NCBI RefSeq assembly: GCF_017813395.1
Contig: NZ_JAGIZB010000002.1
Coordinates: forward strand, 186,001-250,000
Length of the DNA stretch: 64,000 nt
DNA from: Pararoseomonas baculiformis
Lineage (GTDB): Bacteria > Pseudomonadota > Alphaproteobacteria > Acetobacterales > Acetobacteraceae
Direction of reading: 5' to 3'
Shown here: positions 34,323 through 43,441 of the stretch, one piece after another
How positions within the stretch are numbered: the first letter of the stretch is position 1
Layout of the letters: each line of letters opens with the position of its first letter
Translations under genes and position numbers: made by a program
The notes under the pieces: generated by a model
Seen by the model: the letters and a program-made list of their open reading frames with translations, nothing else
What the model was told of the DNA's origin: nothing
Database searches by the model: none

Positions 34323-35326
34323 GCCGCATCCTCGATGCGGGCCGGGCCGGCCGGGCGGGCCTGCACCACCTCCCGCACCACGCCTTGGGGCGTGCCATTG
34401 GCCGAGAGGAAGGCGCGGCCGACATATTCCCCGAGCACGCCGAGGATGAGGAACTGCACGCCGGAAATCAGCAGCGTAACCGTCATCGTCGAGGCCCAGC
34501 CGGAGGGGGTCTCGCCGGTCAACGCCTCCACGATGACGAACAGGGCGGCGAAGACGCCCAGCACACCCATCGCCAGGCCGGCGAAGACCGCCAGACGCAC
34601 CGGCAGTAGCGAAAAGTTGGTGGCGAGGTTGAGCCAGAGGCGTACCAGGCGGCGCAGCGTGTAGTTGCTGCGGCCTTCCACGCGCTTGAGATGCAGCACC
34701 TCGATGGAATCGATGCGCTGGGTGACCTGCATGATCAGGCCGTCGATATAGGGATAGGGGCCGGAATAGCGCGTGATCTCGCGCACCACGAGGGCGGACA
34801 TGCAGCGGAAGGAGGAGAGGTAGAGGCCCTTGGGCTTGTCGATCAGCAGGTCCGCCACGCCATTCGCGAAGCGGCTGCCAAGGTTGCGCCAGCCCTCATG
34901 CTCCTTCACCGCGTAGCGGGTATAGACCACGTCGAAGCCGCCGAGACGGGCGTGGTCATAGAGCTTCAGCACCTCCTCGGGCGGGTTCTGCAGGTCGTCA
35001 TCCATGGTGATGACATAGCTGCCGCGCGCCACGCGAAGGCCGGACATGACCGCGTTGTGCTCGCCGAAGTTGCGGGCATGCTCAACATAGGTGAGGGGAA
35101 CGGTCGCCTCGGCGGCAAGCCGGCGGCAGACCTCGCCGGAATTGTCGGGCGAGCCGTCATTCACCAGGACGATCTCGATCCCGCCCGCAGGCTTCAGGGC
35201 GGAGAGGGCGGCCACGAGGGTGCCGACCGTGGCAGCGCCCCGGTAGACCGGCACGACGATGGAAAGGCCGACTGTCTCGCCGGCCGTGCTGCTGGTGATG
35301 GGCGCCTGGGTGATCTCGGGGCGCAT
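34319..35326 (-). CDS. Glycosyltransferase family 2 (ArnC/GtrB-like)
   Basis: A 335-residue GT2 enzyme of the polyprenyl-phosphate sugar transferase type. The GT2 domain starts SIVVPVYRGAATVGTLV, has VNDGSPDNS near residue 55 and the DXD region MDDDLQNP near 106. Two C-terminal membrane spans cover about residues 235-265 and 275-300. It likely makes undecaprenyl-phosphate-linked sugar on the cytosolic face. The flippase gene follows with a 4-base overlap; the methyltransferase gene lies 13 bases upstream. Confidence 0.9.
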   Translation of the reverse strand: MRPEITQAPITSSTAGETVGLSIVVPVYRGAATVGTLVAALSALKPAGGIEIVLVNDGSPDNSGEVCRRLAAEATVPLTYVEHARNFGEHNAVMSGLRVARGSYVITMDDDLQNPPEEVLKLYDHARLGGFDVVYTRYAVKEHEGWRNLGSRFANGVADLLIDKPKGLYLSSFRCMSALVVREITRYSGPYPYIDGLIMQVTQRIDSIEVLHLKRVEGRSNYTLRRLVRLWLNLATNFSLLPVRLAVFAGLAMGVLGVFAALFVIVEALTGETPSGWASTMTVTLLISGVQFLILGVLGEYVGRAFLSANGTPQGVVREVVQARPAGPARIEDAA

Positions 35327-35339
35327 GGGGCGTGGTCCT

Positions 35340-36116
35340 CTAGGAACGGGTCGCTGTCAGCAGCACGGAGCCGCCGGCCGGAAAGGGGAAGGGGCTGCGG
35401 CGCTCGATTTCCGTCACGCCGTGCAGCAGGCGGTTCAGCCAGGGGGAGAAGTCCCCCACGTCGCTGGCATGGTCCTGTCCACGGGCCAGCACCTTGCGCT
35501 GCAGCACCATCAGGGGAAGGAGGAGGCTGTTCCAGTAGCGCGCCGAAATGTCGGAGAAGCCCGCCTCCCGCAGTAGCGCGGCCGCGTTGGCGGCGGTGTA
35601 GCGGCGGGCATTGTGGACCCGTATGTCATGCGCCGAGAAAAGCCAGGCGAAGGCCGGCAGATTCAGGATGAGGGTGCCGCCCGGGGCGATCACCCGGCGC
35701 AGCTCCGCGAGCGCGGCTTCCTGGTCCACCCCAGCATGGCAGATCACGTCCACCGACACCGCGGCGCCGAAGGCCGCATCCGGGAAGGGCAGGGCATTGA
35801 TCGTCCCGCCCGTGATGGGGCGACCGGATTTGGCGGCGGCGCGGGCAGCGGCGCGTGGGTTGTAGTCCAGGCCGAAGGCCGGCCGTCCCGAGCTTTCGGC
35901 CAGGCGTGCCAGGAAGCCGCCCGTGCCGCATCCGGCATCCAGCACGGGCAGGCAAGCCAGCCCGGGCCGGGCCTGGAGCGCGCCGAGCAGGCGGGCATGG
36001 ATGGCGCGGTACCACCACATCCCGTCCTCGGCGGCGTCCATCAGGGTGTATTCGGCGTCTTCCAAGGCTGGTTCCGGGCAGGAGCGCGGGCGCGGTTGGG
36101 CCGGCGTGACGAGCAC
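35340..36116 (-). CDS. Class I SAM-dependent methyltransferase
   Basis: A 258-residue methyltransferase. Motif I is LDAGCGTGGFLARL near residue 60; PFPDAAFGAAVSVDVICHA follows, and VIAPGGTLILNLPAF is the post-motif strand. It starts with a GTG at 36116 and leads the GT2-flippase-DUF3574 unit. The acceptor is unknown; the context suggests a sugar or lipid modification. Confidence 0.85.
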   Translation of the reverse strand: MLVTPAQPRPRSCPEPALEDAEYTLMDAAEDGMWWYRAIHARLLGALQARPGLACLPVLDAGCGTGGFLARLAESSGRPAFGLDYNPRAAARAAAKSGRPITGGTINALPFPDAAFGAAVSVDVICHAGVDQEAALAELRRVIAPGGTLILNLPAFAWLFSAHDIRVHNARRYTAANAAALLREAGFSDISARYWNSLLLPLMVLQRKVLARGQDHASDVGDFSPWLNRLLHGVTEIERRSPFPFPAGGSVLLTATRS

Positions 36117-36295
36117 GGGGTGGGCGGCGCCGGGGCAGCCTTGTTCTGGCAGGGGGCTGCGGCAGGGACAAGGCAGCTTCGCCCATCGCGTGCCTCAATC
36201 GTGGCAGAGAATGGTGTCTAACCCCGGTTTCCGCCGGGCGGCGGATTGCGCGGCGAAACCGCGCCACCCAGGATGCGCACGCAGAAACGCCAGGC

Positions 36296-37957
36296 ATGAA
36301 CGCTCCCCTTCCCACCTCGCCTGGGCCTGAGACGGCGGGCGCTTCCCATGGCGGGCTGCCGCCGCTGGACGGGCTCCTGGGTCCGCTGACCTATGGCAGC
36401 GGGCTGCGCGCGCGGCTGTGGCGCGCGGTGGCGCTGGTGCCGGCGGCGCTGTTCCTGCTGACCGTCCTCTCCCCGCCGCTGAACCACGACGTGGCGGCGG
36501 TGCTGAACTTCACGCAGCGCTGGATCTCGGGTGAAAGGCTGTACTCGCAGCTGATCGACGTGAACCCGCCGCTGATCTTCGTGCTCAACCTCATCCCGGG
36601 CTACCTGTCCGAATTCACGCCCCTGGATGGGGTGAGCTCGCTGCTCTTCTGCCTCGTGGCGCTGTGCGGGCTGTGCTGGTGGCTCTCGCTCCGTCTTCGG
36701 GAGGGCATGGCGGAGGGGCCGGTCGAATCCGCTGCCCTGGCCGCGCTGGTGCCGCTGGTCCTGGTGATGCCGGGCTATGATTTCGGCCAGCGCGAGGTGC
36801 TGATGGCGACGGTCGCCATTCCCTATGCGGTGCTGGCGGCGCGGCGCATGCAGGAGCTGCCGACCTCCAGGGCCATGACCTTCGGCGTCGCCTTCCTGGC
36901 GGCGCTGGGCTTCGCGCTGAAGCCGCATTTCCTGGGCGTGCCGCTGCTGGTGGAGGCGGCCGTCCTGTTGCGGCCGCTGGTGCCCGGGCGCTTCTCGGGG
37001 CCGGCCTGGCGGCGCGCCGCGGCGGGGCTGAAGGATCCGGTGCCCTGGACCATGGCGGCGATCTGGCTGCTCTATCTCGCCTCCATACCCGTCTTCTTTC
37101 CGGATTTCTTCGGCCATGTCGTGCCGCTGGTCTGGGAGTATTACATCGACCTCGGCGGTCTTTCGGCCTTCAGCACCCTGCTGACGGAGCAGATGGCGCC
37201 CGCCACGCTCCTGCTGGCCATGCTCTCCGCGCTCTGCCTGCTGCTGCGTTTCGGGCCGCTGGTCCTCGCGCTCTGGGCGGCGATGGGCGGGGCCTTCCTA
37301 TCGGCCTGGGTGCAGCACAAGGGCTGGACCTATCATGTGGCACCGGTGCTGATGCTGGGCGGGCTGGCCGCGGGGGTGATGGCCGCGCGCTGGCTGGACG
37401 GCGCGCTGCCTGCCGGGCGGGCGCGGGCGGCGGCGCCGGCGCTTTCGGCGGCCATGGCGGCGCTGCTCTTCCTCGGCATGATCCGGGGCGGCGAGGCACC
37501 GCTGCGCGAGATCAATTTCGAGGATGGCAAGGGTGGGCGGCTGACAGCCTGGCTGCGCGAGCATGCCTGGAACGAGCGGCTGCTGATCCTCACCCCGGAT
37601 ATCTGGCCCATCTATCCGGCGCTGAACTACGCCCAGAGCCAGTCCACGCTGCGCTTCATGAATCTCTGGCTGCTCCAGGGCGTGAACCGCACATGCCCGG
37701 AGAATGGCGAGCGGTACCGCCAGCCCTGGGAGATGTCGCGGGCGGAGTTCTTCGTCTATCGCACGGTCGCGGAGGATTTCGCCGCGGCGCCGCCCTCCGC
37801 GGTGCTCGTCACCCGGCATGTCGGCATCCCCTGGTGCGGCAAGGAATTCGACTTCATCGAGTATTTCAGCCGCCACCCTCTCTTCGCCGAGGCATTCCGC
37901 AACTACCGTCAGATGGGTGAGATCGAGGGCTACAAGCTGTATATCCGCGCGGACTGA
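36296..37957 (+). CDS. Polytopic membrane protein, possible GT-C glycosyltransferase
   Basis: A 553-residue protein with about ten to eleven hydrophobic spans between residues 40 and 400 and a C-terminal globular part (about 405-553). The early loop contains NHDVAAVLNFTQRW and SGERLYSQLIDVNPPLIFVLN, a pattern seen in dolichyl-phosphate-mannose-type GT-C enzymes where an Asp near the first loop is catalytic. It is divergent from the GT2 operon, so it may use that lipid-linked donor. The enzyme class is a moderate-confidence inference. Confidence 0.7.
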   Translation: MNAPLPTSPGPETAGASHGGLPPLDGLLGPLTYGSGLRARLWRAVALVPAALFLLTVLSPPLNHDVAAVLNFTQRWISGERLYSQLIDVNPPLIFVLNLIPGYLSEFTPLDGVSSLLFCLVALCGLCWWLSLRLREGMAEGPVESAALAALVPLVLVMPGYDFGQREVLMATVAIPYAVLAARRMQELPTSRAMTFGVAFLAALGFALKPHFLGVPLLVEAAVLLRPLVPGRFSGPAWRRAAAGLKDPVPWTMAAIWLLYLASIPVFFPDFFGHVVPLVWEYYIDLGGLSAFSTLLTEQMAPATLLLAMLSALCLLLRFGPLVLALWAAMGGAFLSAWVQHKGWTYHVAPVLMLGGLAAGVMAARWLDGALPAGRARAAAPALSAAMAALLFLGMIRGGEAPLREINFEDGKGGRLTAWLREHAWNERLLILTPDIWPIYPALNYAQSQSTLRFMNLWLLQGVNRTCPENGERYRQPWEMSRAEFFVYRTVAEDFAAAPPSAVLVTRHVGIPWCGKEFDFIEYFSRHPLFAEAFRNYRQMGEIEGYKLYIRAD

Positions 37958-37987
37958 GGCGGCGGGCAGAGAGGGCGGGGCGGCGCA

Positions 37988-39625
37988 TTGCAGACGGTTA
38001 CGCTGGTCCTGATCCTGCTGCTCGTGGTGGTGGTGAGCGGCTGGGTGTCGCGGGCGCTTCCCTGGCCGGTGCCACGGCCGCTGGTGCAGATCGCGCTCGG
38101 CGCCATGGTGGGGCTGGCCGCGGATGTCCGGGTGGCCCTGGAGCCGGAGGTCTTCTTCCTTCTCTTCCTGCCGCCGCTGCTCTTCCTTGACGGGTGGCGC
38201 ATTCCCAAGGAGGAGATGCTGCGGGACGCGCCGACGATCCTGGAGCTGGCCCTGGGGCTGGTCGTGTTCACCGTGCTCGGGATGGGCTATTTCATCCACT
38301 GGCTCATGCCGGCCATCCCCCTGCCGGTGGCCTTCGCCCTCGCTGCCATTCTCTCGCCCACCGATCCTATCGCGGTCTCCTCCATTGCCGCGCGCGTGCC
38401 GATCCCAAAGCGGCTGATGCATATCCTGGAGGGGGAGTCCCTCCTCAACGATGCCTCGGGCCTGGTCTGCTTCCGCTTCGCCGTGGCGGCGATGCTGACG
38501 GGCAGCTTCTCGCTGGGCGATGCGGCGCTGAGCTTCCTCTGGATTGCGCTGGGCGGCATCGCCATCGGGGTTCTCGTCTCCCTGGTGGTCACCCGGGGCA
38601 AGATCTGGCTCGCGCGCCGGATCGGGGAGGAGAGCGGGACGCAGATCCTGGTCAGCCTGCTGATCCCCTTCGGCTCCTATCTGCTGGCCGAGCATCTGCA
38701 TTGCTCGGGCATCCTGGCCGCCGTCGCGGCCGGGATCACGATGAGCTTCGCCGAGGCGAGCGGCCCGTTGCTGGCGAACACCCGGCTTCAGCGGAGCACG
38801 GTCTGGGACACGATCCAGTTCGCGGCGAACGGCATCATCTTCGTCCTGCTGGGCGAGCAGCTGCCAGGGATCCTGGCCTGGGCATCGGAAACCGTGCGGA
38901 TCACCGGGCATGACGATCCCTGGTGGCTGCTCGCCTATGTCGTGGCGATTAACCTGGCCCTGGCGGCGCTGCGCCTGCTCTGGGTCTGGGTTTCGCTGAA
39001 CTTCACCCTGTTCCGGGCCAATCTGCGCGGCGAGGCCATGCGGCGACCGCATTGGCGGCTCGTGGTGGCCACCTCGGTGGCCGGTGTGCGCGGCGCCATC
39101 ACCCTGGCCGGCATCCTTACCCTGCCCCTCGCCCTGGAGGACGGGACGCCCTTTCCGGCACGGGACCTCGCGATCCTGCTCGCCATGGGGGTGATCATCC
39201 TCTCCCTCGTCGTGGCGAATATCGGGCTGCCGCTGCTGCTGCGGGGCCTGGAGATGCCGGCGGAGGACTCTCACGTGGAGGAAGAGGATCGCGCCCGCAT
39301 CGCCGCGGCGGAGGCGGCGATCGCGGCGGTGGAGCGGGCGCAGCACGCGCTCGCCGAGGGCCGGGGCGATGCCGATCTCTATGTTTCAGCGGCCGCGCGG
39401 ATCATGGATTTCTACCGCTCCCGCATCGACCACCGGTCCGGCGACGGGGATGCCGTGGCGAATGCCCGGCGGACAGAGGCGGCGGAGAGGCTGATGCTGC
39501 TGGCGGCGCTGAAGGCGGAGCGCGGTGCGATCCTGGCCATGCGCCGCTCGCGCCGGATCCGCAGCGAAACCGCACATAGGCTGATGCGTGAGATCGACCT
39601 GCTCGAACTCCGCCATGATGGCTGA
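37988..39625 (+). CDS. CPA1-type sodium/proton antiporter
   Basis: A 545-residue NhaP/NHE-like cation:proton antiporter. It has about twelve spans in the first 420 residues. FLPPLLFLDGWRIP is near 60, ILSPTDPIAVSSIAARVPIPKRL near 120, the ion-site ILEGESLLNDASGLV near 145, and GVRGAITLAGILTLPLAL near 360. The long cytosolic tail (about 420-545) is charged and helical and may be regulatory. The start is a TTG 30 bases after the preceding gene. Sodium or potassium selectivity is unknown. Confidence 0.92.
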   Translation: MQTVTLVLILLLVVVVSGWVSRALPWPVPRPLVQIALGAMVGLAADVRVALEPEVFFLLFLPPLLFLDGWRIPKEEMLRDAPTILELALGLVVFTVLGMGYFIHWLMPAIPLPVAFALAAILSPTDPIAVSSIAARVPIPKRLMHILEGESLLNDASGLVCFRFAVAAMLTGSFSLGDAALSFLWIALGGIAIGVLVSLVVTRGKIWLARRIGEESGTQILVSLLIPFGSYLLAEHLHCSGILAAVAAGITMSFAEASGPLLANTRLQRSTVWDTIQFAANGIIFVLLGEQLPGILAWASETVRITGHDDPWWLLAYVVAINLALAALRLLWVWVSLNFTLFRANLRGEAMRRPHWRLVVATSVAGVRGAITLAGILTLPLALEDGTPFPARDLAILLAMGVIILSLVVANIGLPLLLRGLEMPAEDSHVEEEDRARIAAAEAAIAAVERAQHALAEGRGDADLYVSAAARIMDFYRSRIDHRSGDGDAVANARRTEAAERLMLLAALKAERGAILAMRRSRRIRSETAHRLMREIDLLELRHDG

Positions 39626-39749
39626 GGCGGAACCCGGCGCGGGTGTGGCGGATTGTGAGGGTGGCGCCCTGTCGTCCTCCCGCATTGCGGGTAAGCTGGC
39701 GGCAGGGGCGGCCCTTGGCGGGTAAGCCGCCGGGTCGATGGGGGAATGG

Positions 39750-40577
39750 ATGGCGTTCGAGGAGTATGTCGGCCGCGAGGAGACGCGCGAGGACCGCGCC
39801 GATCCAAGGCTGGCCGAAGGCCTTGCGGCCACGCTGGGGCGCCCTCTCCAGGGCGAGGCCTGGCCCGCCCTGTGGCACTGGATGCTGTTCCAGGACTGGC
39901 GGATGCCGGACGGGCTGGGGCCGGACGGGCACCCGCGCCGGGGCGGCTTCCTGCCGCCTGTTTATGACCTGCCCCGCCGCATGTGGGCCGGCGGGCGCGT
40001 GGCCTTCCATGCGCCGGTCCGCACCGGGGATGCGGTGCGGCGGGTCAGCACCATCCGCTCCGTGAAGGAGAAGGCCGGCGGCTCCGGGCGGCTGGTCTTC
40101 GTGACCGTGGCCCATGTGCTGCATGGCCCGGGCGGCGTGCTGGTCGAGGAGGAGCAGGACATCGTCTACCGCGGTGCCGAGGGGGCGGCCGTGAAGGATG
40201 CGCCGCCTGCCCCGGCCTGGGAGGGGGCGCTGGAGGCCTCGCTGGTGCCGGACCCGGTGATGCTGTTCCGCTACTCCGCCCTGACCGGGAACGGGCACCG
40301 CATCCATTACGACCACCCCTATGTGACCGGGGAGGAGGGGTATCCCGGGCTGGTGGTGCACGGGCCGCTGCAGGCGACGCTGCTGGCGCGGCATGCGCTG
40401 GACCTCGCCGGGCCCGGCGCGGCGCTGGCGCGCTTCGCCTATCGCGGCAAGCGGCCCTGCTTTGACGGGCGGCGCCTCACCCTCTTGGGGCAACGGGACG
40501 CGGCGGGCGTGATCCGGCTGGAGACGCGGGACGAGACAGGCGCGACCTGCCAGGAAGCTGAGGCCATTCTTGTCTGA
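39750..40577 (+). CDS. MaoC-like hydratase, mesaconyl-CoA hydratase type
   Basis: A 275-residue double hot-dog protein. The N-terminal FAS1-like dehydratase half starts WIGREE-type MAFEEYVGREETRED. The C-terminal half has the MaoC catalytic pattern FRYSALTGNGHRIHYDHPYVT with Asp/His and then GYPGLVVHGPLQATLL. Homologues hydrate mesaconyl- or itaconyl-CoA or act as 3-hydroxyacyl-thioester dehydratases. The ATG at 39750 has a GGGGGA site; an ATG at 39738 is also in frame. It leads a four-gene overlapped run with two DMT transporters and an MBL hydrolase. Confidence 0.85.
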   Translation: MAFEEYVGREETREDRADPRLAEGLAATLGRPLQGEAWPALWHWMLFQDWRMPDGLGPDGHPRRGGFLPPVYDLPRRMWAGGRVAFHAPVRTGDAVRRVSTIRSVKEKAGGSGRLVFVTVAHVLHGPGGVLVEEEQDIVYRGAEGAAVKDAPPAPAWEGALEASLVPDPVMLFRYSALTGNGHRIHYDHPYVTGEEGYPGLVVHGPLQATLLARHALDLAGPGAALARFAYRGKRPCFDGRRLTLLGQRDAAGVIRLETRDETGATCQEAEAILV

Positions 40578-41538
40578 CCACCAAACCAGGGGGTCGGCGG
40601 CGGTGTCGCCGGCCCCTGCTTCCGCTGCCTCAGCATCCACCACGGAACGGCCGGACGAGGCGCTCCGCGGCATCGGCCTGATCGCCCTGGGCTTCTGCAT
40701 CGTCACCGTTTCGGACGCGGCGGTGAAATGGGTGCTGCCGGAGATCGGCGTCGCGATGGCGATGATCCTGCGCGGCACGATCGGCGCCTTCGTGGTGCTG
40801 GCCCTGGCGGGTGGGCTGCGCGCGCCGCCGCGGATCCGGCCGGTGAACGGGCGGCTGGTGGTGGCCCGCAGCCTGCTGCACTGCGCCGTGACCGTGACCT
40901 TCTACTTCGCCTGGTTCCGCGGCATGCCGCTGGCGGACAGCTACGCGGTGGCGGCGGTCTCGCCCCTGGCCATGACGATACTGGCCATTCCCCTCTTGGG
41001 CGAAACAGTGGGCTGGCGGCGCTGGCTCTCCACGCTGGTCGGGTTCCTCGGCGTAATGGTGATGGTGCGGCCGGGCGGGGATCTCTGGCGCTGGGAGGCG
41101 GCGGTGCTCCTGGGCGGCGTCATCGTCATGGCCGTGACGCGGATCTGGATGCGCCTGCTGGCCCGCACGGACCGGCCGGCGACGGTTACCTTCTGGCTCA
41201 TGGTGGCGCATGTGCCCTTCGGCTTTGCCATGCTGCCCTTCTTCCCGCCGGTGGGCTGGCCCTCCTGGGGCGGGGTGGTCGCGATCATCCTGCTGGGGAT
41301 GGGGAACGGGGCGGCGCATTTCCTCTTCGCGCGCGCCTTCGCGCTGGCGCCGGTGGGGCTGCTGGCGCCCTTCGAGTATTCCACCCTTGTCATGGGCACG
41401 GTGGTGGGGGTGCTCGTCTGGGGTGATGTGCCGGCCTGGACGACCCTGGCCGGCGCCGCGATCGTGGTGGCGGCGGGGCTGTACAACCTGCACCGGGCGC
41501 GGGTGCGGGCCCGTGAGTCCGCCGGGGAAGCGGGCTGA
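40570..41538 (+). CDS. DMT family (EamA) transporter, first of two
   Basis: A 322-residue ten-span drug/metabolite transporter. It is two EamA repeats: about residues 35-170 and 180-315. Typical pieces are GFCIVTVSDAAVKWV, VARSLLHCAVTVTFYFAWFRGMPLADSYAVAAVSPLAMTIL and EYSTLVMGTVVGVLVWGD. The TTG start overlaps the MaoC stop; a GTG at 40603 with an AGGGGG site is the alternative. The substrate is unknown. Confidence 0.9.
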   Translation: MSDHQTRGSAAVSPAPASAASASTTERPDEALRGIGLIALGFCIVTVSDAAVKWVLPEIGVAMAMILRGTIGAFVVLALAGGLRAPPRIRPVNGRLVVARSLLHCAVTVTFYFAWFRGMPLADSYAVAAVSPLAMTILAIPLLGETVGWRRWLSTLVGFLGVMVMVRPGGDLWRWEAAVLLGGVIVMAVTRIWMRLLARTDRPATVTFWLMVAHVPFGFAMLPFFPPVGWPSWGGVVAIILLGMGNGAAHFLFARAFALAPVGLLAPFEYSTLVMGTVVGVLVWGDVPAWTTLAGAAIVVAAGLYNLHRARVRARESAGEAG

Positions 41539-42422
41539 TGCCGCTGCGCCACGATCTCCGGCGGGGGGCGCTGCTGATGCTGGGCGCCACGGCCTCCTTC
41601 GCGCTGATGGGCGTCTTCGTGAAGACGCTGAGCGCGCGCTACAACTTCCTGGAGCTGATGTTCTTTCGGAACCTGCTCTCCCTCCCCATCGTGCTTGCCG
41701 CCGGCATGCGGTCCGGGGCGCTGCTGCGCACGCGGCGCTTCGGCGGCCATGTGGTGCGCGCCACGTCGGGGCTGATGGGAATGGGCTGCGCCTTCTTCGC
41801 GCTGACCCTGCTGCCGCTCGCCGAGCAGACGGCGCTGAACTACACGCAGCCGCTCTTCGTCATCCTGCTGGCCATTCCCTGGCTGGGCGAGCGCCCGGGG
41901 CGGGCGCGCTGGGCGGCGGTGGTGACCGGCTTCCTCGGGGTGCTGGTGATCGCGGCGGGGCAGGGGGCGGGCGGCGCCGGCCTGTCCCAGTCCCTGCTGC
42001 TGGGCTGCGCGGTGGGGGTGATGGGCGGGTTCTTCGGCGCACTGTCCACCATGCTCGTGCGCCAGCTCTCCGCCACAGAGGCGAGCACCACCATCGTGCT
42101 CTGGCAGGCACTGCTGATGACGGCGATGATCGGGCTGTTCCTACCCTTTGTCTGGGTGACGCCGAGCTGGGGCGATCTGGGACTGCTGGTGGTGATGGGG
42201 CTGATCGGCGGCGTGGGCCAGGTGCTGAACACCGAGGCCTTCGCCAGCGCCCAGGTCTCCTCCCTCGGGCCCTATTCCTATACGGGGCTTCTCTGGGCGG
42301 CGCTGCTGGGCTGGCTGGTCTGGGGCGAGGCGCCGGGTGTGGCCATGCTGGCGGGCAGCTTGCTGATCGTCGGCGCGGGAATCATCGTGTTGCGAAGCGA
42401 GTTCCGGGGGAGGAAGGCATGA
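41538..42422 (+). CDS. DMT family (EamA) transporter, second of two
   Basis: A 294-residue EamA transporter. It has GATASFALMGVFVKTLSARYNFLELMFFRNL, then RATSGLMGMGCAFFALTLLPLAEQTALNYTQPLFVILL, the RarD/SAM-exporter-like signature, and YSYTGLLWAALLGWLVWGE near the end. The ATG overlaps the previous stop (TGATG), so it is translated with the first DMT. The two share the fold but only limited sequence. Confidence 0.9.
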   Translation: MPLRHDLRRGALLMLGATASFALMGVFVKTLSARYNFLELMFFRNLLSLPIVLAAGMRSGALLRTRRFGGHVVRATSGLMGMGCAFFALTLLPLAEQTALNYTQPLFVILLAIPWLGERPGRARWAAVVTGFLGVLVIAAGQGAGGAGLSQSLLLGCAVGVMGGFFGALSTMLVRQLSATEASTTIVLWQALLMTAMIGLFLPFVWVTPSWGDLGLLVVMGLIGGVGQVLNTEAFASAQVSSLGPYSYTGLLWAALLGWLVWGEAPGVAMLAGSLLIVGAGIIVLRSEFRGRKA

Positions 42423-43312
42423 GCCCAGAGTTCCGGCGGGATGACGCGCTGGCGCCGGACGTGGTGGAATGGGTGGCGCCGGGCATCCGGCGCATCCTCT
42501 GCGCCAATCCCGGGCCTTTCACCTGGCGCGGCACCAACACCTATCTGATCGGGCGCGGCGACGTGGCGGTGCTGGATCCCGGACCGGCGGACGAGGCGCA
42601 TCGCGCGGCCATCCTGGCGGCGGTGGCGGGGGAGCGGGTGAGGCACATCCTCGTCTCCCATACGCACCGGGACCATTCGCCCGGCGCGGCGCCGCTGGCC
42701 GCGGCGACCGGCGCGGAGATGCTGGGCTTCGGGCCGCATCTGACCCCTGCCGCGGAGGGCGAGGGCGGAGACCATGACTTCCTGCCGGACCGGCGCCTGT
42801 CCGATGGCGAGGCGGTGGAGGGAGATGGCTGGCGGCTCATCGCGCTGCACACGCCCGGCCATTGCGCCAATCATCTCTGCTTCGCGCTGGAAGCCGACCC
42901 GGCGCTGGCGCCGGCGGGCGTGCTGTTCAGCGCGGATCATGTGATGGCCTGGTCCACCAGCGTCGTCTCCCCGCCGGATGGCGACATGGCCGACTATATG
43001 CGGTCCCTGGAGCGTGTGGCGGCACGGGGGGATCGGCTGCTTCTGCCGGGGCATGGGCCGGCGCATGACGATCCCGCCCCCTTCATCGCGGCGCTGCTGG
43101 CGCATCGGCGGGAAAGGGAGGCGCGGGTGCTGGAGGCGCTTCGGGCGGCGGATCGGCCCGTTCATGCCGCCGAGCTGGTCCCGCCGGTGTACGGACCGGT
43201 GCTGGAGCAGCGGCTCGTGCCGGCCGCGGCGCGGAGCCTTCTGGCGCATCTTCTGAAGCTGACGGCGGACGGGAAGGCCACGCCCGAGGGGGATGGCTTT
43301 CGGGCGCTATAG
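42419..43312 (+). CDS. Metallo-beta-lactamase-fold hydrolase, LACTB2-like
   Basis: A 297-residue two-domain protein. The MBL domain has NPGPFTWRGTNTYLIG and the metal motif HTHRDH at residues 81-86 (His81, His83, Asp85, His86), then HTPGHCANHLC and the LLPGHGP ending near 215. A C-terminal winged-helix region follows (about 225-295), as in LACTB2-type proteins. The natural substrate is unknown; LACTB2 is an endoribonuclease. The ATG overlaps the previous stop (ATGA). Confidence 0.9.
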   Translation: MSPEFRRDDALAPDVVEWVAPGIRRILCANPGPFTWRGTNTYLIGRGDVAVLDPGPADEAHRAAILAAVAGERVRHILVSHTHRDHSPGAAPLAAATGAEMLGFGPHLTPAAEGEGGDHDFLPDRRLSDGEAVEGDGWRLIALHTPGHCANHLCFALEADPALAPAGVLFSADHVMAWSTSVVSPPDGDMADYMRSLERVAARGDRLLLPGHGPAHDDPAPFIAALLAHRREREARVLEALRAADRPVHAAELVPPVYGPVLEQRLVPAAARSLLAHLLKLTADGKATPEGDGFRAL

Positions 43313-43382
43313 CGGGCGGCAGGGAGCCTGACTGTTGCGTGGGGCCCGCGGATCGCTTTGCTGCCCGGGCCCATCAATCCTC

Positions 43383-43405
43383 TTGACCTTCCCATAGTGG
43401 AAGGC
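43383..43405 (+). promoter_or_regulatory. CueR/HmrR-like operator-promoter
   Basis: TTGACC (-35-like) overlaps the dyad ACCTTCC-CATAGT-GGAAGGC. The pattern resembles copper-responsive MerR-family sites such as E. coli copA (ACCTTCC-N7-GGAAGGT); here the spacer is 6. The -10 region is weak. It lies about 37 bases before the GTG of the His/Cys-rich gene. No merR-type gene is in the window. Confidence 0.6.
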
Positions 43406-43441
43406 CCCAGCAATGGCGCCGGGCTGTTGAGGAAATCCGCC

